In this document: positions 12,371-24,276 of the stretch, one piece after another
Layout of the letters: each line of letters begins with the position of its first letter
Position numbering within the stretch: the first letter of the stretch is position 1
NCBI RefSeq assembly: GCF_014529535.1
Contig: NW_023503501.1
Span: 3,168,150-3,232,149, forward strand
Reading direction: 5' to 3'
From: Bradysia coprophila
Taxonomy: Eukaryota > Arthropoda > Insecta > Diptera > Sciaridae
Length of the DNA: 64,000 bases
The notes under the pieces: generated by a model
What the model saw: only the letters and a program-made list of their open reading frames with translations
Told to the model about the DNA's origin: nothing
Database searches by the model: none
Translations under genes and position numbers: made by a program

Positions 12371-14175
12371 TGGTAAACCCACCATGTTAGGAGAGAAAAT
12401 GACAACAGAATACCATTTCCACAACGCTTCATAGTGGACAAAATAAGGATTTTCACATCGCAAGCATGAAAAAGTTTTGTCACCCCGTCTTAATTTAATA
12501 ATTAAATTTGGAGTCAAGACCGTCCTTCGTTTATCCTAGCAGCAAAAACAACTACTTTAAATCATCAACCGAATGATAACCGTTCGTTTCTCTCTGAATA
12601 TCGGTTTAATTGAATGCCATTTAAATCCTCACCATCAATGTGTGCTGTGCGTGTAGTCTTATTAGAAAATCACTAAAGAAAATCCCATTGCACAGCTATC
12701 TTTGCCGATTTTTGTCCAAACCGTCGTTCTAATGTGACGATATATATCCTCTTCAAATTGCTGTGCATTGCCCTACGCCGCCTTTTTCTATGAATGTTAG
12801 AAATATTATGTACAACGAAAAGTGAATGAACTGTCTTAAGCATTTTCCCATAAATTAAAGTGAAGAGAAATTCATATAAGAAAAACGCATTAGATTGAAT
12901 TTGAATTACAATTTCAACAATAAAAAAAGCAACCTGTTCCTGCGTAGCATATGGTCAACATTTTTTTGTTATGCTGTTTAAACAAATTCATATTTAAGTG
13001 ATGGTTTAAATATTCAAAGAAAAAAAAGAATGAAGAAGTTTGGATAGAGGTAAAGACAACAAAAGAATATCTCTGCCGCATTGTACATAAGAAATTCTAT
13101 GACTGTAAGCAGTTCCACATTGTAATAGCATATTTTTATAAAAGTTATGTATATTCAATGGAAGCATAATAGAAATTTTGAATATTTTTCTCTGCTCGTG
13201 TACACTCAAACATCAAAAAAGCGCTGGGTATATAAATATATAGACGACCATGTTCTCTGCTCTACATTAACTCCTTTCAATTCCTACAACTATACCCCTC
13301 CAAAGTGGGTACATTTTAGTATGTTTATCGGAATTCGTTATTTTTTTTCCCATTTTCCATTTTACTTACACATCTTCGTTGTAATAAAATGTTTACTCTC
13401 TCCTCAAAATGTACCAACATATTGTTTAGAACTGAGTGAGCGCATGTATAATATACATATCTTGACACAATAGTTACAACCACACAAGTTCTCTTTTTCT
13501 TCCTCGCTTCAAATCACATCCACATGCCCTGGGTTCGTTGAACCGAAATTTAAAAATAATTTTATTGTTTGAACATATAATATGGTGGTATGTTATGTGT
13601 GTCCAATGTTTGTGCATAGAAAATATATATAATATCGTAACTATACGGAGAAGTATGTATCTACTCCACTATTTTGTTCCATCAAATGATAAATTTTTAT
13701 TTTATTAATTCCTCAATCCGGATCGCTTCAGTAACTGGAGTTGAGTTCAATATGTAATGTATAATATAAATACAAATTGGAATTTATCTTCTTCTTCTTT
13801 TCATTTATGCGAGTCATCTGATTACAGAAACAGGAGACACATAAAGAATACTCTTTTATTTTCGTTTTATAAAAGGAATGCTTTCATGACTTCAAATATA
13901 TTTTTGTTTCATTTTAGCTCTTCAAAGTCCTATATATATACAAAACGGCTCCGTTGTAACGTTAAATGAATTATACGTTCAATTTGAATTCGATGCGTTT
14001 TCATTTATATGTGCATCAAATCCTCGAATGAATTTCAACATTATACTCTTCTTACAAGGATTTTTTTAAAACTCGTTCGTAGCATAGGATCTAAATTTGA
14101 TGTTTTATGATTTCAGAATCTTTTTTTTTTTGTATCTAATGCTCATTTATTTTTCGAAAATATCATAAATTCAAT
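12371..14175. other. Intergenic, no gene seen
   Basis: AT-rich DNA with no recognisable exon. The open frames at 13006-13209 and 13147-13473 overlap on opposite strands and lack any known motif. Confidence 0.4.
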
Positions 14176-14550
14176 TCATTGTTTTCCTCGAACGTGCCAA
14201 TATAGTTTCAAAAATAATTCTTCTTCGTCCGGGCAGATTTTCTTTAGGTCTTCGATTTCTCTCTTCAGTCCAGGGCATTGCATGATATGTTCTGATGTTT
14301 GGTCTTCTTGTTCACAGAACTTGCAAAGTGGGGAGGGCACCAATTTCATTCGATGCAAATGTTTGTAAAGCAGATCGTGTCCCGTTAGTTTTCGAAAGTT
14401 TGCAACATACGTCTGACTAACATTCGATCGCACAATTTTTGAGTTGATCATTTCAGAATATGATCATTTTTAGATGATTTTCAAGAGATCGTCTCCTCTG
14501 TAAAACATTGTAATGACCAGAAAACCAATGCAGTTTTTTTTATTGAAATA
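14176..14550 (-). pseudogene. Non-LTR retrotransposon relic: RNase H end and C-terminal Cys motif
   Basis: A 91-codon minus-strand frame (14176-14451) contains LTGHDLLYKHLHRM, then a CX2CX8HX3C knuckle in CKFCEQEDQTSEHIMQC, and ends LYWHVRGKQ. This is the layout at the C-terminus of R1/Jockey-group LINE polyproteins just after the RNase H domain. In another frame just upstream, LHWFSGHYNV resembles the W.PGH..V RNase H motif, followed by degraded sequence and a TGA. Only the last part of the element remains. It is dead by frameshift and truncation. Confidence 0.7.
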
Positions 14551-15235
14551 TTGAAAATTCTCTTGAATTTTCTTATATTCAAAAGGTGTACCCCATTTAC
14601 GAACTAGTGAGCAAAATAGCTATTTTCTACTGCAAGTAGAAAATATTCAAAATTTTCAGCAACAATCTCGTTAGACAAACGAAGTTGATTTGCAATGTTT
14701 GCACTGCACACGACAATTGTCATGCGGAAATCCATGTGATACATAAGGGTACATAACCAAGATATAATAATTTACGCAATTGACAGAATACTACTACGAT
14801 CATCATGTGCAGAAGGATTCTGAGTTAGTTAGCGGTAAATAAAGTCTTGTTGCCAACACATATAATGAGCAAAACAATCCAATTTACTAACTAGTTAGAA
14901 AAATAGCTATAAAAGACCACTTCATATCGTAGACAACTTGAAGGTTTTTTATCGCTGAAACTGAATGTAATTAATCCAATTTATTTCACTACCCCATCTG
15001 TGGAAGTATCTGTGGAACAACATTGTACATGCCCGTATGAAAATGCTTCATTGATCAAATTAACGGTTTTCGGTCCAGAAGCATGCAAAATAAGATTCAC
15101 TGGAGAGTCTCCAGTGGAGACTGATAAACAACGGTTAGTTAACAATCGTATGGACATAATTATATTCACTAGAAATTGATTATACTACGCTAGGTACGAT
15201 CACTTTCGAAATCGTTATTCAGTAATTTTAACTTT
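14551..15235. other. Intergenic, no gene seen
   Basis: AT-rich sequence. A 62-codon minus frame at 14981-15169 has no known relatives that I recognise. Confidence 0.35.
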
Positions 15236-15522
15236 ACACAGAGAAAATTCCTGGATTAAATTTAATTTATTAGAAAAAAGTGGGTGTGCACAAGAGTTCG
15301 GATCGCCCGCAAACCTTTTTATACTTCACAGAAATGATTTCAGAGAAAAAATTAAATTAAATTTCAAAATTTTAAACTTATTCCAAATACCTTTTTAATC
15401 TTTAGAATATTCCAATTTTATTGTGCGTAACCAAAAGATTACAACCAAATCTTTGAAAAAACTACAAAAGTTTTTTTTATTTCGAAAGCCTAACAGTTTA
15501 AACCAGGATTTGTCTATGTGTA
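15236..15522. mobile_element. MITE with ACACAGAGAAAATTCCTGG ends
   Basis: The left end is ACACAGAGAAAATTCCTGGA followed by TTAAATTT. The right end AGTTTAAACCAGGATTTGTC followed by TATGTGT is its imperfect inverse. Solo ends of the same family appear near 33876-33910 (CACACAGAGAAAAATCTTGG) and near 38361-38390 (TTTAAGCCAGGAATTTTCTC followed by TGTGTG). It is non-coding and of unknown superfamily. Confidence 0.6.
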
Positions 15523-15596
15523 CTGAAAACGTAAAATTTGATTGACATTGAAAGGTAAAATTACGGAATACAGATTACGCAAATGATCTTTACGGT

Positions 15597-15695
15597 ATGT
15601 TTCATTTTCATTTACATTGCCTAATCACGTATAAGGCATTGTACTTCGGCTCCCCTTCGGCTCGGAACAACTTGGAACCTCCGAAGTAATATACT
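15597..15695. repeat. GTTCCAAGTTG hairpin repeat, copy 2
   Basis: It shares ATGTTTCATTTTCATTTACA, TTGCCTAATCACGTA and AACTTGGAACCTCCGAAGTA with the copy at 7956-8095. The inner hairpin is replaced by TCGGCTCCCCTTCGGCTCGG. Confidence 0.6.
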
Positions 15696-17443
15696 ATTAC
15701 TCAGTATTACGCTAAGTGTCTCAAACAAAACAGTTAAAATCAACCAAATTTGTGTCTAGTAATTTCCTTTAGCTGTTGTACCAGTCGGTCCACTCGTACG
15801 ATCACATTACTTTTGACGACAGCAAGATACCGATTCGCAATACTCAGATTATTTATTCTCAATGAACTTACAAAGTGTAACAATATGATTAGCACTCCAG
15901 ACCTTCAAAAAAGTATTGAGAAGGTAACACTGGGGATATTGGTGAATTTTTTTAAATTATTTTGAAAATTGACCACAGAAAGTGTAAATTAATATGATCG
16001 TCAGAGAACTGTTAAGCAACTACATTTCTACAAAATTAAAAATCCATTCTACGGAAACGAGGGCTAGTTGACGCAATCAAATGTGTTATATAGGATTAGC
16101 TTCGAAGATTGTCAACCCAATGTAAAAAGAAAAACGTTTAGCTCAGTTTCTAGTTGTATACACCTCCTTAAAGATAACCGCAGCACGAAATTCGCTAATA
16201 TTACATATGTGCGTGCACATAATTGAATACGTTTTTAGCGCAATAAGCACAAAAAGACCTTACTATAACATCCTGTTTGTACTATGATTATGCAATCATA
16301 ACGATGAACATTATGTCTATTTTATCATTTTTACTGTGTGTACCTACCTAAAGTACGAAATTATCAACAATTCACTCATTGCATGGTCTTGAAAATAGTT
16401 TTTTTTTCTTACTATTCTTGTGACGAAAAAAAACAACAATAAAATGCACACACAAAACATAATACTTATTTAAGTATACATAAATATATACTTGGTATTA
16501 TCGCGCATTGAATGCATATATGGGTTGTTGTGAACACTGTGCTGATGTAAAAAAAGAGCTGGTGTTGCTGTTCTATGCTTTGGTAAGTCATTTGACCCAG
16601 TTATTAATTAATTACGATGACTGTTTTAGACAACCACATACTACAAAGTACAATTCGTTTAGTTTAGGAAAGAAAAAGCATATATGAAAAGCAATGCACT
16701 TTTTTTCGAAAGAGTATAAGTTACTGGAGCTGGTGGAAACATTATTTATAAGTAGATTACACATAAATGTGTACGTACAGTGCATGTACAACATAGTTTT
16801 TATATTTTTTTTCCTTCGAGTATTAGTGTTTATGTTTCGTTGAACTGTGGGGTCGTTTGTTATGATTACTTCTAAATTCGATGGCATAAGAAAATGTGTG
16901 AATGATTCACTTGTGTGTAGACAATTTATATTGCCTTTCGCACATGCAACAGCAGCCGTGCCACTACTATGCTATTGATTAATTAAAAATTATTTAAACA
17001 TTTCTGTAATCCCATTAACCCCATTTAAAATATGTTCTGTCCTCCTGTTTTGTTCACATCTTGTGGATTATTAAAAACAATGATGAGGCCAGTTATGTCT
17101 TCTGTTAATTTGACGAAACGATATACTAAGCAATTTTTAGTTATTATTGTCAAATGATGTATTCACTTCTGTGCATGGTGTAGTGGACACTGTGGACAGT
17201 GTTCTATTAAAAGTGGATCAGTTCGCTGCGTTTTCAAAATTATAGTCTTTGACAGGTTTTTATGACTAGAACTATCATGGGAGCTGCGGGAATGGACAAA
17301 AAAACACCTTTTACACCGATATTACGTTCAATTAACACCACGCAAATTTTCGATAGATGAATATGGCGTTTTGTTTGAGTTCCGCTCAGGTAAAATTCAA
17401 ACTCGGTGAACCCAGCGTATTCAGATTTGAATGTGGATTTTGC
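15696..17443. other. Intergenic, no gene seen
   Basis: AT-rich sequence without a recognisable exon. Open frames at 16612-16887 and 17240-17458 (minus) lack known motifs. Confidence 0.4.
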
Positions 17444-17451
17444 TTCTTTAC

Positions 17452-17812
17452 TAGGCATGGGCGATAATGAAAATGATTATCGATAATTATCAATTATCGA
17501 TAATCGATAATTATCGACTTTTTTTATCGAAAATTATCAAAAAAATATCGATAATCGATAATTATTGATATTTTGATAATTATCAAGATATCGATAATTC
17601 GATATATCGATAATTCGGTCCGAAAATCCGATATTTATCGATATATTCCGATATATCGGTATATTATCATGAATTTTCAGATAAATATCAAAATATCGAT
17701 ATTTTGATAATTATCGATAATTATTAAATTATCGATAACGATATGATTAATCGATTATCGATAATTTCTTTCGATTGATATTATCGATAATTTTGAACGC
17801 CTCCCATCCCTA
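17452..17812. mobile_element. hAT-like element filled with ATCGATAATTATCGAT repeats
   Basis: The ends TAGGCATGGG and CCCATCCCTA form a 10-bp inverted repeat with one mismatch. The sequence TTCTTTAC sits directly outside both ends (17444-17451 and 17813-17820), a perfect 8-bp target duplication. The 340-bp interior is almost entirely short overlapping palindromes made of ATCGAT, TTATCGATAA and AATTATCG. There is no open frame. It is a non-autonomous hAT-type insertion whose interior has become a palindromic microsatellite. Confidence 0.9.
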
Positions 17813-17820
17813 TTCTTTAC

Positions 17821-18382
17821 TGTATGTGAGAGAATATTTTCATTTCATGTATTTTCTTAAAAAAGAAATCTTTCACAAATGATCCGCGTAGCTCCAGTTT
17901 GTATACAATTATAAGGAGCTACATTCAAATATACTGTTGTAGTACTGCCTAATGCAATTATCTTTGACGACAAACTTACAAATTAGGATTTGACTGACTA
18001 AACTACTGAAGAACTGAGTTAAATTTCCGGAAAAACGGAGAATTTTAGATAGATATTAGTGAGGAATTGTACAATTAACCAAAAATTTCGACGCTCATAT
18101 TTGGAAATATATTCTGTCTGCATCAAATACATTAGACCACCATTATCCATCATTATTGTCAAAAAATTTCTTTTCCCCATCCTTTCGCTGCCTTCAGAAA
18201 CGGAAGCAAATTTCCCTCCTAAGAAATGTCCACATTCAAATTTCAAATGAATGAAATCGAAAACGAATGAGTGCTTTCCAGTCTATGATGTTTTGGCCGA
18301 GGGGTAAACCACTCTATTTTTTGACGTGTTCAGAACTAAATATTTCATTGCACGCATTTTAGAGAGCATTGTATTGTAGCAA
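17821..18382. other. Intergenic, no gene seen
   Basis: Two antiparallel frames (18019-18246 and 18059-18250) overlap and neither shows a family motif. Confidence 0.35.
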
Positions 18383-18529
18383 TTAGAATTTGTATGATGC
18401 ACGAGTTTCTCCAGCGCCAAGTTTTTCCATCGCCATTGGCATGGTACCGAATTTAGCATAGTTTAATCCGCCAATGAAGCCGCTCAAATGATGGTGCACG
18501 AACGAAGTGAAGGCTACATGCGAAAGTGC
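18383..18529 (-). CDS. Possible terminal exon of an unidentified gene
   Basis: On the minus strand a likely acceptor TTGATTTTAG at 18530-18539 precedes 48 codons ending in TAA at 18385-18383. The peptide starts ALSHVAFTSFVHHHLSGFIG and ends TRASYKF. Its composition (Gly, Met, His, few Lys/Asn runs) and local GC content differ from the surrounding AT-rich DNA, which is why it stands out. I do not recognise the family. No matching upstream exon was found: the donor-like site near 18950 does not keep the frame. It may be the last exon of a gene with a distant 5' part, or a pseudogene fragment. Confidence 0.3.
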   Translation of the reverse strand, partial: ALSHVAFTSFVHHHLSGFIGGLNYAKFGTMPMAMEKLGAGETRASYKF

Positions 18530-18659
18530 CTAAAATCAATCGTCAGAAACAGACTATAAAAAAAAAATTCATGGAAGTGGTCGAAAACCTGAGATAAATC
18601 TCAAGATTCCCGCATTTTCGGCACCGACACATGAAAGTACTATTCCTTACTTGTTACGC

Positions 18660-18875
18660 AAATAACTGATAATAGCACACTACTATCTTGCTGGTACGTG
18701 TGGAATATATTACTCGCCTTCGGCTCAAAATACAATCTTCCCACACGACTTGACAAAAAAAAAACTTCCCAGCAAGACAGTAACTCCATTTGTTTGCAAA
18801 AGGCCAGAAAACGGGAAAAACTGGTTTTGAGCAAGACGGTAATGAGTCGCTTTCTGGCTGCCAGCAAACAACAAT
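18660..18875. repeat. CTTGCTGG...CCAGCAAG foldback repeat, copy 1
   Basis: ACTATCTTGCTGGTACGTGT is answered by CTTCCCAGCAAGACAGTA about 85 bp later, with TACTCGCCTTCGGCTC in the loop. A relative at 41440-41640 carries TATTGTCTTGCTGGGACATG, CCTCGCTTTCGGCTCG and TTCCCAACAAGG in the same order. A third site, 49784-49883, shares only ACTCGCCTTCGGCTC. Antiparallel open frames over it are repeat by-products. Confidence 0.55.
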
Positions 18876-20440
18876 TAAAGTGTTCCTTCAAATGTTTAGC
18901 ACGCCTTTTAAAAAGCAAACGTATCTAAACGAATTGAATTTACCTGATGCTGACTTTACGACTTTTCAATTGTTTACCGAAAATAGTCACCAACAATACA
19001 ATTAATGGTATAGTCTGATTAGGATGAACAATTATATGAAATTACCATTTGCGATTCAGCAACAATAAAATGCATTCGTATAATATCCTTGGGAAACATA
19101 AACAAATCAAATTATTATTATTTCCATGGTGTAAACGATGACAATAACCAACGTGAATATGAGAAATATGTATCAACAACATCAATACCCAATATATATA
19201 CTTATTGCTCGCAATCCACTCATCATTCCATTTGAAAAGTAATAAAAATAAAATGCGGAGGAAGGAAAGAAGATGCTAAACAGTTAACTTGACTTTTATG
19301 TAATCGAGTACAAAATCTTCAAGTTATTTTCTCAAAGTCGCTGGTTTTTTATTTCATCACCATTTGCTTGTCGTTGTTTTCAAACCATACGAAAAAAAAA
19401 CACCAGAGCCTCTAAGACTATTGCGCCTGCGTATATTGCGCTATTATTAACATATTTTTTTTCTCTTCTTTTAGTTATAAAATTATTTATTTTTCAATGT
19501 GGTGCGTTCCTAGCGTTTTGGGTTGCGAGTGAATTGGTGATTGTGTGTTGATTGCCGGCTCATCACAAATAGAAAGTGGACGGGGTTAACAACCCCAGAA
19601 CAGAGAGAACGAGTGTTGGAAAGTAAATCAGTATGAGCAGGATGTATTAATACACCTTATTCGAATACAAACGTATGCTAGATCTTTTTTTTTGGAGAAT
19701 AGATCGACTCGACACACACGCATTTTGTGAAATAATTTTTTGCTAGAGTTGCTGGATAGCTAGCATAATTGCCCGTTGTTGAATGTTTGGACCTTCTTTG
19801 TTTAATAGGTTTTATTTTAGTGACTTTTCGATTGTTTTTTTAATGATCGAATGGCCCATTCGGTATAGGTGTACTCATCATTTTTAGCTTTTATTATATT
19901 TATATTATTATTGTAGTGCACAAAAAAGCACATTAATTTTGTTACAATTTAACTAAGTGACCTTTTTATTGCTAATTCGGCAAATAGTAGATTACGTTGG
20001 ATGCGGTCGAGTAATTCATTACATGGGGGATCAACTTGTGATACAAGCCAAACTCAGTCTGGAAAGTGTTACTTTTTGGCTCGTGTAGTTCTTTACACCT
20101 GCCAAAATAATACTTTCCAAACCTTGTTGCTTAAAACATGTGATTGATTTTGCGAGTTCACAAAATCGATTCCGAGTGTAATGAATTACTTCCAAGCATC
20201 CAATGTAGTTTATTTTATTGCTAGCCCATCCGGAAGTTTACTATTACATGCGATTACATGGTACCAAGTTCGAAAACATTCAATTTTACAACAACAAAAA
20301 ATTGAAGCAATGAAAACGAATTTAGTTTCTTGTGTAATTTGTTGGTTCACAGTCCTTCAAAAAATTCGATCCCCAGCGACATTAATTGAATTAGTTACAG
20401 TGATATAACTTTTCCAAAAAATATGTGAAAAATCGAAAGG
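18876..20440. other. Intergenic, no gene seen
   Basis: AT-rich DNA with scattered poly-T and poly-A runs and no recognisable exon, RNA gene or element end. Confidence 0.4.
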
Positions 20441-20448
20441 GTTCTGTC

Positions 20449-20577
20449 CATAGAGTTACACTCGAGAGGTGACATATGGTGGCGCTGATGCTAATCGGCA
20501 CCCAAAAATTATATGTACACCTAGACATGTTTAAAAATGACAGCGCTACCATGCCGTCTCTCGAGTGTAAATCTATG
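20449..20577. mobile_element. CATAGAG MITE, copy 2
   Basis: It begins CATAGAGTTACACTCGAGAG and ends CTCTCGAGTGTAAATCTATG, an inverted repeat with one mismatch. Inner GGTGGCGCTG and CAGCGCTACC extend it. The flanks are GTTCTGTC (20441-20448) and GTTCTGCC (20578-20585), 7 of 8 identical. It is the better preserved copy of the family also seen at 9956-10083. Confidence 0.85.
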
Positions 20578-20585
20578 GTTCTGCC

Positions 20586-20879
20586 ATACCCGCTGTTTTT
20601 TGGTGTAGTCATAATTGAAAAACGAGAACCGTTGACAATAATTATGGTTTACGTATAATGTATTGTTCTACAAATTCAGTGAAGATTTTCCTAAATGGGA
20701 TTTCATGAAAAGAACAAAAAGAAATCTTCTACCCAGTAAAACTCCCAACAAATTTAGCCAAAACTTTCCACTCTGTGATTTTTCTTACTTTTTTTTCGAA
20801 AATTTTGTTTTTGTCTCACCAGTACAATTGAATAAAAACAAATAAAAATTAAATTATGAAAGTTTTTCATGTATATCCG
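20586..20879. other. Intergenic, no gene seen
   Basis: AT-rich with overlapping antiparallel frames and no motif. Confidence 0.35.
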
Positions 20880-20884
20880 GGTCC

Positions 20885-21055
20885 CGCAGAAGTGAACACT
20901 TCCGCAAGGGCCGAACATACACGTATTGATGACTTTCCGCGGGGGCACACATACATCTAAAGATTAAAAAAATCCCAAAATTCCCCTACAAGTAATGGAA
21001 TACTTCCGTTGGGGGTAAACATACATGTAATAGTGAACTTCCGGATGCAGCTAGC
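20885..21055. repeat. Imperfect tandem repeat with ACTTCCG(C/T).GGG motif
   Basis: Three related units occur: ACTTCCGCAAGGGCCGAACA, CTTTCCGCGGGGGCACACAT and ACTTCCGTTGGGGGTAAACA. Each is followed within a few bases by ATACA(C/T). A partial unit GAACTTCCGGATG ends the block. Spacing is irregular (about 50-75 bp). Confidence 0.5.
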
Positions 21056-23575
21056 AATAAATTATGTTTCCACCTTTCCACCTCCTCGACATTTCATGTA
21101 ACCTTTCTATGAAACTTGTAGTTCTTTTAATGTGGATGAACGTTCTATTTGAAAAAAAAGGAAGACATTGACTTTTGAGGAGCGTTGAACGCTGTTCATT
21201 GCTTTTTATTAATCATTTCTTGTTCAATTACTGTCATTCAAACGATTCTATTAGTAAAAATGTTGATCCACATACAAAGTTGCTACGACGCGACATTGCG
21301 ATATTGTTGTCCATAATGTGCACAAATTGATCGGACAAAAGAAAGGAATCGCGTAAAATTTTCTGTAACGGGTATTGTACATCGCAAGTGGATAGAGAAA
21401 TACTGTTCGGAAACTAACGCTCAAATGTAATAGATTTTTTTGTAGAATTATGTTACAGTTCTAGTACAATTTCGTTACAAAATTACATACTAATGTCAGT
21501 GCTCTATTTTTTTGAACCAACTTCACAGTGATGACACTTCATGGAATATGGATAGAGCGAAAAGAATGAAGTACTAAGGTGACGAGGTTTCCTGCTAAAT
21601 AACTTCATTTGGTTGTATTCGTTGGAAATGCGATTTGTTTATCTTCTTGCACTGTACGAGCATATACGTTTGAGTATGCACTACTGCACTATATGTACAA
21701 TCTATGTGATTCAACAACGGTAATATTTGATGCATATCTTGGAAGATGTATCAAGAAGACTACAAGTCGCTCCTTAGAAGAAGGGTCATTATAGTAACAT
21801 TATAGTACATTCTATTCTATTCTATTCAAAAACATTCTGACTACAAACTATTTGAGAAAATTGACATTTTCATTACATTAACATTTAGGGGTAGCCGTCA
21901 TCTACAATCTTGTTTCATGTCTTACAATTTTAGATATTTTCAAATTTAGAGTATTACTGTAAACTTAAATTGTTTGTAAATTTGAGCCACCATCTTATAT
22001 CTACCATAGTTGTAAGAACTGAAGAGAGATCTGCATTCAATTTTTCTTGTACGATTGAAACAGAAACAGATAAAACACATTTACTTTACCAATTTACCAT
22101 ATTGCTTGCGCCAACCATTCTCTAAGAATTTGAAGCAATAATTTTCTAAATGTCTGCCTTATCAGTTAGGGTCAAACACCCCGCATGCCCCGCATATTAA
22201 TAATATGTTTCTTGACGACCTAAAAACGGAGGTCTATGGTTGATTGAACATTAAATTCATTGAACAGTTGCCAATTCGATTCAGAGTTTGATTCGTTTTT
22301 TTTTTGTTGTAAGCAAATAAAAAGGTTTTAATGTGCATTGAATGAACAAAACATTGATCCATAATAGAAATTTTAATTTAAAAAAAAAAAAATCTAATAC
22401 GAATACCAGTCGCTTCGGCAGCAACACGTGTTGCATACTCTGTTGCTTTTTATATATAAATGTGAATGCTGTTCGGTGTGTTCGATAGATTATTCAATTC
22501 TGCGGGTTCCCGTTCGGTTTTTAAAATGTGTGTATCTGGACTCGGTCTGGATACGAAAATACATATGAACAATGATTTGAAATCAAACTCAAGCAAGGAG
22601 TGGAGTATTTATTGTTCTCATTGTGGAGTCGCTAAATGCTTTTCTGCTTTTACTGTGATGATACCGTCAAACAATAACTATATGTAACGTATATATTGTT
22701 GAGAGTACGCTGAATACATAAATGGTTGTTGGAAATAAAATGCATTAATGCGGTGTGGCATTACAATAACACGTCATACATGAGAGAATTCTGGAGAAAA
22801 ACCAGCAAAAATGTATTATTATATCACACGCATCATATCGTATAAACATACAGTTGAATTGTGAAGAAGGGACGATGTAAAATTCAAGTTTTATAGGTAG
22901 ACTGGAATTGGCTTTTTAATATATTTTCTTTATCGACGATTTCTCTTGTAATGGAAAGAAGGATGTTAACTGAAACCAGTTTAAAAAGGTTTATTTCCAT
23001 TTAGGATTGCGGTTTTTGTACTCATTCGAATGGTGTGTACTAGTTACATATATATACATCATGATGGGATCATTCGATTAAAGGCACACAAGAGAATGAC
23101 GTTAACTTTAGTTTTGATACTTTGTTGGTATATGCATTGAGTGATAAATTATTTTAAAAAAGTTTAGAAATTGATTAATTCTAGAATCCTTATTTTTTCT
23201 GCTTTTCTTACTTGACTGGTTTAAAAAGTCAATGAATCGACATCTTAAAGTAGTAATTTATGCAACAAGGAACAAGTTGAGAAATGGGATTATTTTTGTC
23301 ACTATAGATGTTAAGTAACCAAACGAGCGAAGCGAGTTTGATAAACACATTGTGCTGTTTACCGAAAATTTACCTAAGTTACCGATTTACCAACCTGTGG
23401 TTCGGTTCATTATTTTTGCGGTTTTTTTTTGCTATTTCGAATTTTTATTGATCCATCACTCGACATACTAATCAATGCGTTTCTATTAAAAAAGTGCATC
23501 CATTTTTTGTCAACAAATTTATTCTTTTAGCAGCAAAATACTATTTTGTGCCATAATTCGACATCTTTCGTCGCT
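21056..23575. other. Intergenic, no gene seen
   Basis: AT-rich DNA. Nothing beyond short chance frames (for example 22466-22687) and an ATTCT pentamer run near 21812. Confidence 0.4.
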
Positions 23576-23613
23576 CACGGTGGGGTTGAACAAAACTTAA
23601 ATAGAGTCGCGAC

Positions 23614-23775
23614 CAATGAAAGTAGAGAACAGGTATGGTCGATCGCCGAATTCATCTTAAACGCACTCACATTTTATGTCAAAATAATATGAAAATGAGT
23701 GCGTTTAAGTACGAAAATCAAATTTTTATATCCTCCGGGCCGACAATAGAACATACCTGATTTACACTTTCATTG
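23614..23775. mobile_element. 162-bp hAT-like MITE, copy 1
   Basis: It begins CAATGAAAGTAGAGAACAGG and ends CCTGATTTACACTTTCATTG, an imperfect inverted repeat. GTCGCGAC flanks both sides (23606-23613 and 23776-23783). Removing the element restores the arm sequence AGAGTCGCGACACCACC found intact in the opposite arm near 24770, so this is a clean insertion. Confidence 0.95.
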
Positions 23776-24114
23776 GTCGCGACACCACCTCTGATTTTTT
23801 TTTATATTCTTATTGAGGGACTCGAGTAAGGAACCACATTCAGCTCGCAAAATTTTCCAGTCGGTCAAAGCTGATTTCCAGATATTTTTAGGGTTAATTT
23901 CCTCTAATGGCAAGCGAAATCGTTTAAAGCTGATTTCCAGATATTTTTAGGGTAAATTTCTTCTAATGGCTAGCGAAATCAGCTTTAACCGACTCCAGAT
24001 ACACGTGATTAATGTAAGAATGTAAAAAGATAGATAGTAAATTGAAAATTTGGTCGTAGAGTGACCTTGCTGCACACAAAATGTCATAACAGATACTTGT
24101 TGTGAGGCTGGTAT

Positions 24115-24276
24115 CAATGAAAGTCTAGAACAGGTTTGGTCGATCGGCGAATTCGTCATAAACGCACTCACATTTTATGTCAAAATAATATGAAAATGAG
24201 TGCGTTTAAGTACGAAAATCAAATTTTTATGTCCTCCGGGCGGACAATAGACCATACCTGTTTTACACTTTCATTG
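24115..24276. mobile_element. 162-bp hAT-like MITE, copy 2
   Basis: It has the same length and sequence as the copy at 23614-23775 with few differences. The ends are CAATGAAAGTCTAGAACAGG and CCTGTTTTACACTTTCATTG. GCTGGTAT flanks both sides (24107-24114 and 24277-24284), a perfect 8-bp duplication different from that of copy 1, which shows an independent insertion. Confidence 0.95.

Noticed and set aside
18931..18965. Donor-like site on the minus strand as partner exon for 18383-18529
   Set aside because: Joining does not keep the reading frame needed by the downstream exon.
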